A stretch of 64,000 nt of DNA, from assembly GCF_019396345.1 (NCBI RefSeq), contig NZ_JAHKRM010000035.1, forward strand, positions 1-64,000, read 5' to 3'. The position numbers and the translations under genes were made by a program. Below the pieces are notes generated by a model, which saw only the letters and a list, made by a program, of their open reading frames with translations, was not told where the DNA came from and made no database searches. Within the stretch, counting starts at the first letter, position 1. Every line of letters begins with the position of its first letter. This stretch comes from Nonomuraea guangzhouensis (GTDB lineage: Bacteria > Actinomycetota > Actinomycetes > Streptosporangiales > Streptosporangiaceae). Positions 16,909-25,410 of the stretch are shown piece after piece.

Positions 16909-16928
16909 CCCGGTTCTCCGGAACCGGG
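16909..16928 (+). terminator. Hairpin after the GntR gene
   Basis: CCCGGTTC and GAACCGGG arms with a 4-base loop begin 13 bp after the stop codon. There is no T-run, as is usual for actinomycete intrinsic terminators. Confidence 0.5.
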
Positions 16929-17023
16929 CGGAGGGCTTCAACATCTCCGACCTGTTCCAGGCGGCGACGGAATGCTTCTGGTTGCGGGCTTTACGCGCAT
17001 GAACTGACGCTCGCACCCGAGTC

Positions 17024-17224
17024 GTGTCGCACTTGCCCACAAGAATCGGGATCGGCTCACACTGGCCCTTCGACCAATGGGGACGCTTCCTGCCCGAGCA
17101 CACCACCGCCGTCAGTCTGCTGGACCGACTCCTGCACCACAGCATCGTCGTGGTCACCGAGGGCGAGTCCTTCCGCATGAAACAGGGACGAACCAGGACA
17201 CCAGCACGCCTCACCAAGAAGTAG
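17024..17224 (+). pseudogene. IS21-type helper ATPase (IstB) C-terminal fragment
   Basis: The last 66 residues resemble IstB proteins: FDQWGRFLPEHTTAVSLLDRLLHHSIVVVTEGESFRMKQ is the usual W-x-x-F-x-x-LLDRLxHHSxVVxxxGxSYRxK ending. No Walker motifs or IstA gene remain. It marks an old IS21-family insertion between the GntR unit and the cyclase locus. Confidence 0.7.
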
Positions 17225-17475
17225 TCAACTACGAAAGAGCGGGGACCTTAATCCGGCCACCAGCCGCGACACGCACCTGACCATTGACAGCGGTTCTAGT
17301 CGCCGACCAAGACGAACACCGTACAAAGGGGCGGGCCTTTCCCGGAGTCCCGCCTGTCGCTGACGCTCGCAGGTGGATTCCCGTGCAAAGGCTCCACCGA
17401 TCCGCGAACGTATTACTCCCTTGCCGAGCCAACCCGGCTGGCATATGGGTGAGACATCGCCTGCTGGAGGAAACT
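17225..17475. other. Leader region of the Crp gene with a third partial copy of the repeat hairpin
   Basis: Bases about 17331-17372 (GCGGGCCTTTCCCGGAGTCC..., then TCGCTGACGCTCGCAGG) resemble the hairpin part of the 166-bp repeats at 11.1 and 22.7 kb. The tRNA part is absent. The rest presumably carries the promoter of the downstream operon; no clear boxes were identified. Confidence 0.35.
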
Positions 17476-18180
17476 TTGGCACCCAACCGATGGCCGACCG
17501 GCACCTTCATGCACCGTTTGACGGACGAGCTGCGCTCGGAGCTCCTGGGGCTCGGGACTTTGCGCTCGTTCCCACCCGGGCACGTGCTGATCAGCCAGGG
17601 AGATCGCAGCACCTCGGTTTGGATCCTGTTGGACGCGCTGGTCAAGGTGACCGGAGGCGTTGAGAACGGCGTGGAGGCGACCCTGGCGATTCGGGTGTCG
17701 GGTGACATCGTGGGTGATATGGCCGCTATGGATGGGTCGCCGCGGTCGGCGACTGTGACCACCTGCGGGCGCGCTGTTTGCCAACAGGTCAAAGGCCCGG
17801 TGTTCCGCTCTTTCGTGGCCCGGCGCCCGGCCGCGGCGCTGGCGCTGACGCAGGTCGTGGCCGAGCGGCTACGTTGGGCCAATCAACGGCGCCTCGACTT
17901 CGCCGGATATGAGACGAAGATCTGCCTGGCACGCGTGCTGATCGCGCTGATCTCGCGGCACGGCCGCACCACGGATGACGGCGTGAGCATCGGCATCCCG
18001 CTCACTAGAGCCGAATTGGGCATGCTGGTGGGCGCCAAGGAGATCACGACGCAGAAGGCGCTGCGCGAACTGGCCGCGGAGGGGGTCATCCGGCGAGGGC
18101 ACCGCGACGTGGTAGTGAAGGACCTGGCAGGACTGACTGCGCTTGCCGACCTCCCGTTCCTCGCTAAGCCATATTTCTAA
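17476..18180 (+). CDS. Crp/Fnr-family cyclic-nucleotide-binding transcription factor
   Basis: A 234-aa protein. TTG 17476 was chosen because GGAGG sits 5 bases before it. Residues 15-130 form a cNMP-binding domain (FPPGHVLISQGDRSTSVWILLDALVKV) and a phosphate-binding cassette GDIVGDMAAMDGSPRSATV, where the usual Glu is Asp but the Arg-Ser pair that contacts the cyclic phosphate is kept. A C-terminal helix-turn-helix follows (LTRAELGMLVGAKEITTQKALRELAAEG). It directly precedes a nucleotide-cyclase-like gene, so it may sense the product of its neighbour or autoregulate the locus. Confidence 0.85.
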   Translation: MAPNRWPTGTFMHRLTDELRSELLGLGTLRSFPPGHVLISQGDRSTSVWILLDALVKVTGGVENGVEATLAIRVSGDIVGDMAAMDGSPRSATVTTCGRAVCQQVKGPVFRSFVARRPAAALALTQVVAERLRWANQRRLDFAGYETKICLARVLIALISRHGRTTDDGVSIGIPLTRAELGMLVGAKEITTQKALRELAAEGVIRRGHRDVVVKDLAGLTALADLPFLAKPYF

Positions 18181-18237
18181 GGCTTCTCCCGCCGGATGGT
18201 GCCTCACGGTAGAGCCCACCCGTTCATTGGAGATGCC

Positions 18238-18996
18238 ATGGTCATGCACGATTACCGCGTTCTGCTCACAGCCGACATCGAGAACTACGGCGACCGCACC
18301 GACGCCCAGCACCGCACCCTCCAGTCCGGTCTGATCGGCGCCATCGAGACGGCGGCGGACCGCGTTCATCTAAACCGGGAGTCATGGTCGCGCCAGGTGG
18401 GAGGTGATTCGCTGACCGCCGTACTTCCCGCCGAACCGGGCCCTCTCGTCACGATTCCCCTTCTCCTCGACCAGTTCCTGACCGAGCTAGACATGGCCAT
18501 CGCAGCGCGCAACAGCCGGCGCGACGACCCCACCTGGGCGCGGATGCGCATTCGGCTGGCCATCCACGTTGGACCGCTGCAGCTGGACGGCGCGGCCGGG
18601 TGGCCCGGGCAACATGCCGTGCAGCCCGCGAGAATGCGTGATTCGGCACCGATACGGGCCGCGCTCGACACCTTCCGCGACGCCGACCTGGCGCTGATCA
18701 TCTCGCGGGAGGTGTTCCGCGACTACGTGTCACAGGGACCGGGACGGCCGAGACCATCGGAGTTCCTGGAGGTCGCGGTAGCGGAGAAGAAACAGGAATA
18801 TCCGGCCTACCTGTACGTGCCGCACTTCGATGTCCACGACATGGAAATTCCGGAGCCCCCGCCGTCCAGAAAGAACGATCTGTCACCATCTTCGCCGAGG
18901 AGCGGGTCGATCACGAACAAGGCCAAGAGAGGCGACATTCTCTTCGCGCAAGGGGACATCAACGTCACTCGTGACTCGAAGCGGAGGAAGAAATGA
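18238..18996 (+). CDS. Class III nucleotide-cyclase-like protein with C-terminal interaction motif
   Basis: A 252-aa protein; ATG 18238 follows GGAG. Residues 5-200 fit a class III cyclase fold. LLTADIENYG carries the first metal Asp (D13), QVGGDSLTAVLP the second (D57), and RLAIHVGPLQLDG is the usual strand before the dimer region; purine-specificity residues cannot be assigned. The last 31 residues (SGSITNKAKRGDILFAQGDI then NVT) match residues 76-97 of the next gene's product almost position by position. The gene overlaps that gene by 4 bp (ATGA). Comparable single-domain cyclases make cCMP/cUMP in Pycsar systems; activity here is inferred. Confidence 0.7.
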   Translation: MVMHDYRVLLTADIENYGDRTDAQHRTLQSGLIGAIETAADRVHLNRESWSRQVGGDSLTAVLPAEPGPLVTIPLLLDQFLTELDMAIAARNSRRDDPTWARMRIRLAIHVGPLQLDGAAGWPGQHAVQPARMRDSAPIRAALDTFRDADLALIISREVFRDYVSQGPGRPRPSEFLEVAVAEKKQEYPAYLYVPHFDVHDMEIPEPPPSRKNDLSPSSPRSGSITNKAKRGDILFAQGDINVTRDSKRRKK

Positions 18997-21080
18997 GCGA
19001 CTCCCCGCCTGAGGAATCGGGCCCTGAAGTCCCGCAGCCGGAAGAACCGCTGGTCGAGGACGCCTCACCCGAGGAGGAGGACGAGACATTTCAGGAACCC
19101 GATAACCAACCAATCCGTTATGAAATGGCCACCTCCCGGCAGGAGTGGCAGGAACGCCGACAGAGCTTGGACGACCTGTACGCCGACGAACTGTCCAGCC
19201 CCGGCACCCGGGACCTGAGCGGCCGCGTGAGCAACCGCGTCAAGAAGGGAAATCTCTGGTTCGCCCAGGGCGACATCCACGTAGGCCAAGGGCGGCCACA
19301 ACCGACAGCGACGATCAACGAACTGACGGAAACCGAGATCGCGGACCTACGGCGAACGCTGGTACCGACCCAGTCACAAACCGAAATACGCAGGCTGCTC
19401 GACAGCCGGCGCCTGATCCTGCTCGGTGGAGCGGCCGAGACGGGAAAGGCGACCACGGCCCTGGCGGCGCTGCTCGACTGGGGTGGCAGGGTGAGCTGGA
19501 TCATGCCGCACGGAGCGAGCATGCCGAACCCCCGCGACTGGAAACTTGAATCGGGGCACGGCTATTTGCTGGACCTGGTCGATACGCCCAATGCCGTCGA
19601 CAGGGTGACCACGAGTCTCAAGCGTGCCGGTGTCAACGCGGACTACAGGATGATCGTCCTGGTGCCGGAGCACATTCAGTCCTCCATCGCGCCCGTGATC
19701 GAACACGACCCACCGCCGAACCGCCGGATCTTCACCCAGCATCTGTCCGTTCAAGCATCGGGCGCACGGCTTGCCGCAGACGATCAGCAGATTCTGGACG
19801 AGGAGCTCCGCGCCCTCTCCGCGCCCTGGCAGGTGGTCGAACTGGTCAGGCAGGTGGCCGCCACGATGGAGTCCGGCAGCCCCATCGAGACCATGCTGAA
19901 CCGGCGATTCCATCGAATGCGCGCGAAGGTGGGCGAGAACCTCGAAAAGCGCAGGCCAACTCTGGGCCGGTGCTTCATGACCAGCATCGCCGTACTTCAC
20001 GGGCTGCCCGAGGCGGAAATCTCCGGCGCGGCCCTGGCCCTGGCCGAACGGCTCGACGAGAAGTGGCGTCGTGATCATTCGCCGAAATCGGTCCAGCTTT
20101 GGGAGAACCTGCCGGCCTGGCTGAAGTACGTGGATGCCGAGGCCACACCCACCGGGCCCGGCGGCGGGCGAAGCATCAGGCTGAGACGCCCCGAACTGGC
20201 GGCCGTCATGCTGCGCGTGATCTGGGAGGACCAGCCGACCATCCGCGACTCGCTGGTCGACTGGCTGATCTGGCTCGGCGGCGAGGGATCCTGGCATACG
20301 AGGATCAAGGTCGGGCACGCGGTCGGAAAGCTCGCGACCTTCGACTTCTCCCTCGTCAACGAACGGTTCCTGGAGGTGTGGAGCCGCTCCCGCCGATCCC
20401 GGGACCATCAACTCGCCGCCCTGGCACTGGAAGCCGCCGCCGAGAACCCATCGATGACCCGCCGCGTCCACCTCCATCTCGATTCGATGATCCATGGCAA
20501 CGACGCGAAGAAGGCGATCGCGATCCGCGCCTACGCTTCGTCCGTCGGCCTCTCCGCACCTGACCAAGCCCTCGCCGCGTTCAGGACTCTGGTCCTGAGC
20601 AGGGGCGTCAAGTTTCACCACGACGTGGCCCAGTCCATCGCCTACCTCTATCGCAGGAACACCGCGCCCACCATCATGAACCATCTCGCTGACTGGGTCC
20701 GTGACGGAGGAGCGGTCGGTCGTCGCGGCGCCGCCCTCGCCTTCGGACGACTGGCCGCACTGCCCGTCTCAAGCCCCGAGCGGCCGCATCCCAGTGACCT
20801 CGATCCCCATCCCTCCCTGGTGATGCTCTGGCGCAACGCGCTCAGCTACGAGGAAGAGGGGCGCCTGGTCGTGCCCGAGTCCTGGGACCTGCTGCTGAAC
20901 GAATGGCTGCGCCATTACGGCGAGCGGCCGACCGTACGGGAGATCACGGACCAGATCTTCAGCCTGACCGATGTGCGGAACGCCGAGCGAGCACTGCTCT
21001 ACCTCCGGCTCTGGCGGCACCACGGCGAGATCTCCGCCGAACTTCACCATCACCTGCGTCAACTCATTCACAGGAGCTGA
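18993..21080 (+). CDS. P-loop NTPase (STAND-like) sharing the motif of the cyclase
   Basis: A 695-aa protein. Residues 1-60 are very acidic and disordered-looking. Residues 76-97 (SGRVSNRVKKGNLWFAQGDI then HV) repeat the cyclase C-terminal motif. A Walker A-like GGAAETGKATT lies at 145-155 and a hydrophobic strand MIVLVPEH follows some 60 residues later. The C-terminal 400 residues are alpha-helical, HEAT/ARM-like, with no transmembrane segment. The layout resembles NLR-type regulators with an N-terminal signalling motif, NTPase and helical sensor. It is translationally coupled to the cyclase gene, so a direct complex is likely. Confidence 0.7.
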   Translation: MSDSPPEESGPEVPQPEEPLVEDASPEEEDETFQEPDNQPIRYEMATSRQEWQERRQSLDDLYADELSSPGTRDLSGRVSNRVKKGNLWFAQGDIHVGQGRPQPTATINELTETEIADLRRTLVPTQSQTEIRRLLDSRRLILLGGAAETGKATTALAALLDWGGRVSWIMPHGASMPNPRDWKLESGHGYLLDLVDTPNAVDRVTTSLKRAGVNADYRMIVLVPEHIQSSIAPVIEHDPPPNRRIFTQHLSVQASGARLAADDQQILDEELRALSAPWQVVELVRQVAATMESGSPIETMLNRRFHRMRAKVGENLEKRRPTLGRCFMTSIAVLHGLPEAEISGAALALAERLDEKWRRDHSPKSVQLWENLPAWLKYVDAEATPTGPGGGRSIRLRRPELAAVMLRVIWEDQPTIRDSLVDWLIWLGGEGSWHTRIKVGHAVGKLATFDFSLVNERFLEVWSRSRRSRDHQLAALALEAAAENPSMTRRVHLHLDSMIHGNDAKKAIAIRAYASSVGLSAPDQALAAFRTLVLSRGVKFHHDVAQSIAYLYRRNTAPTIMNHLADWVRDGGAVGRRGAALAFGRLAALPVSSPERPHPSDLDPHPSLVMLWRNALSYEEEGRLVVPESWDLLLNEWLRHYGERPTVREITDQIFSLTDVRNAERALLYLRLWRHHGEISAELHHHLRQLIHRS

Positions 21081-21084
21081 TCTC

Positions 21085-21855
21085 ATGCGCAAATGGCTGG
21101 CACCCATGCTCTACCGCATCCAGCAGAACCAGCCCGAGGCCGAACCGCCCATCGACATCGAGCCGTTCGTGCTGTCCTCGCCCGCCAAGGGCGACGCTTA
21201 CGACTTCTCCGTCACCCTGTTCCGTACCGCGACCTCGGGCGGGAAACGGACCTCAGCTCTGTTCAGTGATGAAGTGCCCGAGGCGGAGGCGGTCCTCCAG
21301 CGCGCGTGTCAGGAGGTACGTTCGACCACCCGGCGATTCGAGATCACCGTGCCGGGTGCGGCGGAGCAGGCCACGAACGAGAGACTCCAGGCGATCTCAG
21401 GCTCAATGACAGGTGTCTACCGGTGGGCGGTCAGAGGCGAGGTCAACGTTCCCGAGGAGATACGCCAGCTCAACCGGGCTGCCCACAAAAGACAGCATGA
21501 CATCAGAGCCGACGCCGACGCCGCGCTGCTCCGGATCAAGAGCACCGACGAGGTCCGGCGGGAGTGGCAGGACTTTCTCACCACCGTGGTGGGAAGCGCC
21601 CAGGTGGAGCACGCGATCAAATTGGCTGTCTCCCCGGAGCAACTACCGCAGATCATCGCGGAGCTCGTCGAGCAGCGGCAGCAGGGAGCGCAACAACTGC
21701 TCGGCACCGTCGACTCGATCATGCAACGCTACGAGACGGTGGACATGCTCAACTTCGTCGTCAGCAACGAAACTGTACTCCGCAGAACCCTGGAACTCCT
21801 CGGCCTGCCCATTCCGCCGCTGGAGGACGACACGCTGCTGGTAGGCCAAGCGTGA
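21085..21855 (+). CDS. Hypothetical helical partner protein of the cyclase/NTPase operon
   Basis: A 256-aa protein from ATG 21085 (AGGAG nine bases before), 4 bp after the NTPase stop. An N-terminal beta-rich region (FVLSSPAKGDAYDFSVTLFRTA) is followed by a long charged helical part (residues about 130-230, RQLNRAAHKRQHDIRADADAALLRIKS...), probably a coiled coil. I recognise no family; the outline is reminiscent of SPFH/scaffold-type or sensor subunits but this is not demonstrated. Operon context indicates it works with the cyclase and NTPase. Confidence 0.65.
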   Translation: MRKWLAPMLYRIQQNQPEAEPPIDIEPFVLSSPAKGDAYDFSVTLFRTATSGGKRTSALFSDEVPEAEAVLQRACQEVRSTTRRFEITVPGAAEQATNERLQAISGSMTGVYRWAVRGEVNVPEEIRQLNRAAHKRQHDIRADADAALLRIKSTDEVRREWQDFLTTVVGSAQVEHAIKLAVSPEQLPQIIAELVEQRQQGAQQLLGTVDSIMQRYETVDMLNFVVSNETVLRRTLELLGLPIPPLEDDTLLVGQA

Positions 21856-21893
21856 GGTGCTCGCCGGAGCAGCGCCATCCAGCGACCGCGCGG

Positions 21894-22466
21894 TCACGGC
21901 GAAGATCCGGTGAGCACGACGTTGATGAGCGCCGCGCTCACCGTGGCCGCCATTCCACCCAGGAGCAGCCAGAACCCCCAGCGGATAAGGCGATATTTCT
22001 GCCCGACGATGTGGCTGACCCGGTACAGCTGATCAGCGACCCGCTCCAGGTTCAGTGTCGAGGACCGCATGAGAGCGCCGGCGACGGTCGCCGGGGAGTC
22101 GAGGTGAAGGATGTCGGCGTAGTACATGGCGGCACCGTGAATTTTTCGCCGATCCAACCGCGGATAGACCGCGCTGGCGAGCACCACCGCAGACGCCAGA
22201 GCTGCCGCCGCCCCAACCCACCACAACCACTCGACGGCGTTCGATAACGCGAAAGGTGACCAGCTTCCCGCGAGGAGGCCGCCAGTGACGGCGCCAAGGC
22301 CGATGCCAACGATGCCGAGAAGGACCTGGGCCTTGGTGTCCGCCTTGTTGAGCTCCTCGCGGGCTTCTCTGAGCAACTGTGTTCCGTAGGCGCACGCATC
22401 GTCCTCGGCTGCCTGCCGTTGGTCTGGAGCGGCTTGGGTGAGGGCTCGCGCGATCTTGTGGAACAC
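21894..22466 (-). CDS. Pycsar-effector-like membrane protein
   Basis: A 190-aa protein. GTG 22466 was chosen for its AGGAGG site; the frame upstream runs into the tRNA-like repeat. An N-terminal helix (AYGTQLLREAREELNKADTKAQVLLGIVG) carries the AD-x-KA pattern of PycTM/DUF5706-type effectors. It is followed by two hydrophobic hairpin helices (about 45-66 and 75-95), a cytosolic helical stretch with YYADILHLDS, and a final TM at about 160-182. In Pycsar this family damages the membrane on binding cyclic pyrimidine nucleotides. It faces the cyclase operon (38 bp between stops) rather than being co-transcribed. Confidence 0.65.
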   Translation of the reverse strand: MFHKIARALTQAAPDQRQAAEDDACAYGTQLLREAREELNKADTKAQVLLGIVGIGLGAVTGGLLAGSWSPFALSNAVEWLWWVGAAAALASAVVLASAVYPRLDRRKIHGAAMYYADILHLDSPATVAGALMRSSTLNLERVADQLYRVSHIVGQKYRLIRWGFWLLLGGMAATVSAALINVVLTGSSP

Positions 22467-22674
22467 GAGGAACCTCCTGGCCGGGGGGCGATCACAACGC
22501 AGAGCATTCCACGACCGCCCTGGGTTGAAGCCCGTGATGCGCTTCGCGCCCGCTGTACACCACGTCAACAGGAGGCTCTCGGCATGATCGTGGGCCACGT
22601 GTGGGCCATCCATGACCTTGATCGCGTGACATTCGTGCTTCGCCCCTGGCCAAGGGCATGCCCACAAGCAAACC

Positions 22675-22840
22675 TGCAATGCTCTCCGGAGTCGGGTGCG
22701 TAGGTTCGAATCCTACAAGGGGCACACGATCTTGACCGGCGGGTTTGGCCGCTGAGCAGGGCGAATAGCGTACGAACGGGCGGGCCTCCAGTCTCACGGA
22801 GTCCCGCCCGTTCTCGCTGAAGCTCGCTGGTTGTGGACCA
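22675..22840 (+). repeat. 166-bp direct repeat, copy 2, with tRNA 3'-end (attachment-site-like)
   Basis: Partner of 11093-11258. Here the T-stem is intact (GTAGG TTCGAAT CCTAC) and is followed by AAGGGGCAC, a normal tRNA acceptor strand without CCA. No matching 5' acceptor or D-loop lies in the preceding 90 bases, so it is not an intact tRNA gene. The hairpin arms ACGGGCGGG (22776-22784) and CCCGCCCGT (22803-22811) can act as a terminator. GTTGTGGACC occurs twice at the right edge. Confidence 0.72.
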
Positions 22841-22876
22841 GTTGTGGACCATGATCGAGCTTTTATCGGCGACGCC

Positions 22877-23278
22877 TCATCCCGCAGGACGGCTCACGGC
22901 GGGTGAGGTGTTCATGCGCCAGGCCTGCCGCAGGATGACGGCCAGGCACACCACTTCCACGGCGGCCAGGACCAGGTAGTGGGGTTTCGCCGATCCGCCG
23001 CCGATGATGAACGCCGCGGTCAGCGGGACCGCCACCAAGGTGACCCGCCGGGTCACCGCCGGTTTCAACACACGCGACAACACCACCATCACGATCGGGA
23101 TCTCGACCATGACCGCGGATCCCACCAGAAGCAGCGGGGTGACGGGAACGCCCTCGGCATGCCCCGCCATGAGCCCCCGCAGAAATTCGGCGTTCATGAA
23201 ACTGAGGACATCCGCGTAGAGCATGGTGAACATCACGACGATCCACAGGGTGGAGAGTGTTGCTCGCACGTCACTCAT
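22877..23278 (-). CDS. DUF6326-family small membrane protein
   Basis: A 133-aa protein from ATG 23278 (a longer frame to 23380 is unlikely). It has four TM helices, with the family-like start LSTLWIVVMFTMLYADVLSFMN, then PVTPLLLVGSAVMVEIPIVMVVL and later hydrophobic runs. Function unknown; members occur singly near two-component genes. It is divergent from the kinase gene that follows. Confidence 0.75.
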   Translation of the reverse strand: MSDVRATLSTLWIVVMFTMLYADVLSFMNAEFLRGLMAGHAEGVPVTPLLLVGSAVMVEIPIVMVVLSRVLKPAVTRRVTLVAVPLTAAFIIGGGSAKPHYLVLAAVEVVCLAVILRQAWRMNTSPAVSRPAG

Positions 23279-23512
23279 TTCGGCCTCGGCGCCTTTCTGG
23301 GTCGTTGGACGGGGGCCAGGGGATTCCCGGCCGGTTCCGCGCGGTTGCCGGCGATGACGGAAGCTGCCCGTACCGGTCATGGGGACAGGCTGGCGCGACG
23401 GGCGGGCGCATCGCTACGGCCGCAGGTCGGCGCCCGGATGGCCGAAGGTTGGCGGTACGGGATCTACTTTGGTCGGATTCCGCTGGATCGGGGGCGGCCG
23501 TACGCTTTGGTC

Positions 23513-24733
23513 GTGACGACCCCGGCAGGCCTGGACCATCGGATCCTGCTCCCCGCCAACGCGCTCAGCGGCCCCGAGTCCGCCCCGGCGCGCCCGCCCG
23601 GACGCACCAGGCGCGACTGGGCGGCCGATGTGGCGTTGTTCCTGCTGGCCATCGGCCTTACGGCGCTCGGCGTGGTGGACGGCCTCGGCCAGCATCCCGC
23701 ACCGGTGCCGTTCGCGGTGGACGCCGCCCTCGGCGGGCTGAGCTGCCTGGGGGTGTGGCTGCGTCGGCGCTGGCCGGTCGGCTTCGCGGCGGTCGCGGTG
23801 GCGTTCAGCGTCTATTCGATGTCGGCCGCGGGGGTGGCGCTGATCGCCCTGTGCACCGTCGCGGCGCACCGGCGCGTGGCGGTGGTCGGCCCGATCGTGG
23901 CCGGGTGCGTGCTGGTGCCGTTCCTGACGCCGCTGGTCCGGCCGGACGTCCCGGTGCCGCCCTGGTGGCAGGCCCTGCTGGGCTTCGCCTGCATCGCCGC
24001 GGTGCTCGCCTGGGGGATGTTCGTACGAGCCCGGCGGCAGTCCCTGCGTGAACGGGCCCGGCGGGTCGAATCCGAGCGGGAACTGCGCCTCGCCCGGGTC
24101 CGCCAGTCCGAACGCGACCGGATCGCCCGGGAGATGCACGATGTGCTCGCCCACCGCCTGTCCCTGCTCAGCCTGCACGCCGGGGCGCTGGAGCTTCGTC
24201 CCGACGCCGCGCCCGAGGAGGTCGCCCGGGCCGCCGGGGTGATCCGCGACAGCGCGCACCGGGCGCTGGAGGATCTGCGCGAGGTCATCGGCATGCTCCG
24301 CGCCGGCCTCGACCGTTCCGGGGAGGGGCCGGAGCGGCCCCAGCCCACCCTGGCCGATCTTCCCGACCTGGTCGATCAGTCACAGCGCGCGGGCATGCGG
24401 GTGCTGCTCGACTGCCGGGTGGGGGAACCGGCGGCCGCGCCCGCGGTGATCGGGCGCGGCGTGTACCGGATCGTGCAAGAAGGGCTGACCAATGCCCGCA
24501 AGCACGGCCGCGACGGCCAGGTGTCGGTGGCCGTCGGTGGGGCGGCGGGGGAGGGGCTGACGGTCGAGGTGCGCAACCCGGCCGGCGCCACCGCCGCCGC
24601 CGGGATCCCGGGCGGCGGCAGCGGCCTGATCGGCCTGGCCGAGCGGGCCGGCCTGGCCGGTGGACGGCTGGAGTACGGCCCGACCGCCGCGGGTGAGTTC
24701 CGGCTGTGGGCATGGCTGCCGTGGCCGAGGTGA
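23513..24733 (+). CDS. NarL-type sensor histidine kinase
   Basis: A 406-aa kinase if started at GTG 23513; TACGCT lies 6 bases upstream, compatible with a leaderless transcript, but ATG 23438 is also in frame. Five to six TM helices (residues about 35-165) precede a dimerisation helix with SERDRIAREMHDVLAHRLSLL (His in REMHD) and an HATPase domain (YRIVQEGLTNARKHG, GSGLIGLAERAGLAGG). It is the HisKA_3 class. It overlaps the downstream regulator gene by 4 bp (GTGA). Confidence 0.85.
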   Translation: MTTPAGLDHRILLPANALSGPESAPARPPGRTRRDWAADVALFLLAIGLTALGVVDGLGQHPAPVPFAVDAALGGLSCLGVWLRRRWPVGFAAVAVAFSVYSMSAAGVALIALCTVAAHRRVAVVGPIVAGCVLVPFLTPLVRPDVPVPPWWQALLGFACIAAVLAWGMFVRARRQSLRERARRVESERELRLARVRQSERDRIAREMHDVLAHRLSLLSLHAGALELRPDAAPEEVARAAGVIRDSAHRALEDLREVIGMLRAGLDRSGEGPERPQPTLADLPDLVDQSQRAGMRVLLDCRVGEPAAAPAVIGRGVYRIVQEGLTNARKHGRDGQVSVAVGGAAGEGLTVEVRNPAGATAAAGIPGGGSGLIGLAERAGLAGGRLEYGPTAAGEFRLWAWLPWPR

Positions 24734-25392
24734 ACGCCGCGATCCGGGTTCTCATCGTGGATGACGACCCGCTGGTACGGGCTGGCCTGGCGATGATCAT
24801 CGGCGGTTCGCCCGAGCTGAGCGTGGTGGGCGAGGCGGCCTGCGGAGCCGAGGTGCCCGCCGCGGTGGAGGCCTACGCCCCGGACGTGGTGCTGATGGAC
24901 ATCCGCATGCCCGTGCTGGACGGCCTGGCCGCCACCGAGCTGCTGCGTGCCCGGCCCGACCCGCCCGAGGTCGTCGTGCTGACGACCTTCGACGCCGACG
25001 AGTACGTGCTGCGCGCCCTGCGCGCCGGGGCCAGCGGCTTCCTGCTCAAGCACACGCCGCCTGCCGAGATCCTGCGCGCGATCGTACGGGTTTCGGCCGG
25101 GGAGCCCATCTTGTCGCCGACGGTGACCCGCCAGTTGATCGCCCACGTCGCCGACACCGGCGCCGCCGCCCGGCGGCAGCACGCCGTACGCGTGCTGAGC
25201 CTGCTCAGCGAACGGGAACGGGAGGTGGCCGTCGCCGTGGGCCGGGGCAGGTCCAACGCCGAGATCAGCGGCGAGTTGTTCATGAGCATCGCGACCGTGA
25301 AGGCCCACATCTCGCGCATTCTCGACAAGCTCGACCTCAACAACCGCACCCAGATCGCCCTGCTCGCCCACGACGCCGGCCTGACCGGCTGA
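24730..25392 (+). CDS. NarL/LuxR-type response regulator
   Basis: A 220-aa protein from GTG 24730, overlapping the kinase stop. The receiver carries DDDPLVRAG, phosphoacceptor in VVLMDIRMP, and Lys in FLLKHTPP. The C-terminal LuxR HTH reads LSEREREVAVAVGRGRSNAEISGELFMSIATVKAHISRILDKL. It forms a standard pair with the kinase gene. Likely targets are local membrane protein genes; none can be proved. Confidence 0.92.
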   Translation: MNAAIRVLIVDDDPLVRAGLAMIIGGSPELSVVGEAACGAEVPAAVEAYAPDVVLMDIRMPVLDGLAATELLRARPDPPEVVVLTTFDADEYVLRALRAGASGFLLKHTPPAEILRAIVRVSAGEPILSPTVTRQLIAHVADTGAAARRQHAVRVLSLLSEREREVAVAVGRGRSNAEISGELFMSIATVKAHISRILDKLDLNNRTQIALLAHDAGLTG

Positions 25393-25410
25393 ACCTCACC
25401 CCGGCGGCCC

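Noticed and set aside
19374..20684. Long minus-strand frame opposite the NTPase gene
   Set aside because: Shadow frame; the plus strand has a P-loop, overlap with the cyclase gene and proper codon bias.
22650..22732. Possible intact tRNA gene ending at 22732
   Set aside because: The T-arm and acceptor strand are good, but there is no D-arm, anticodon arm or matching 5' acceptor in the preceding 90 bases.
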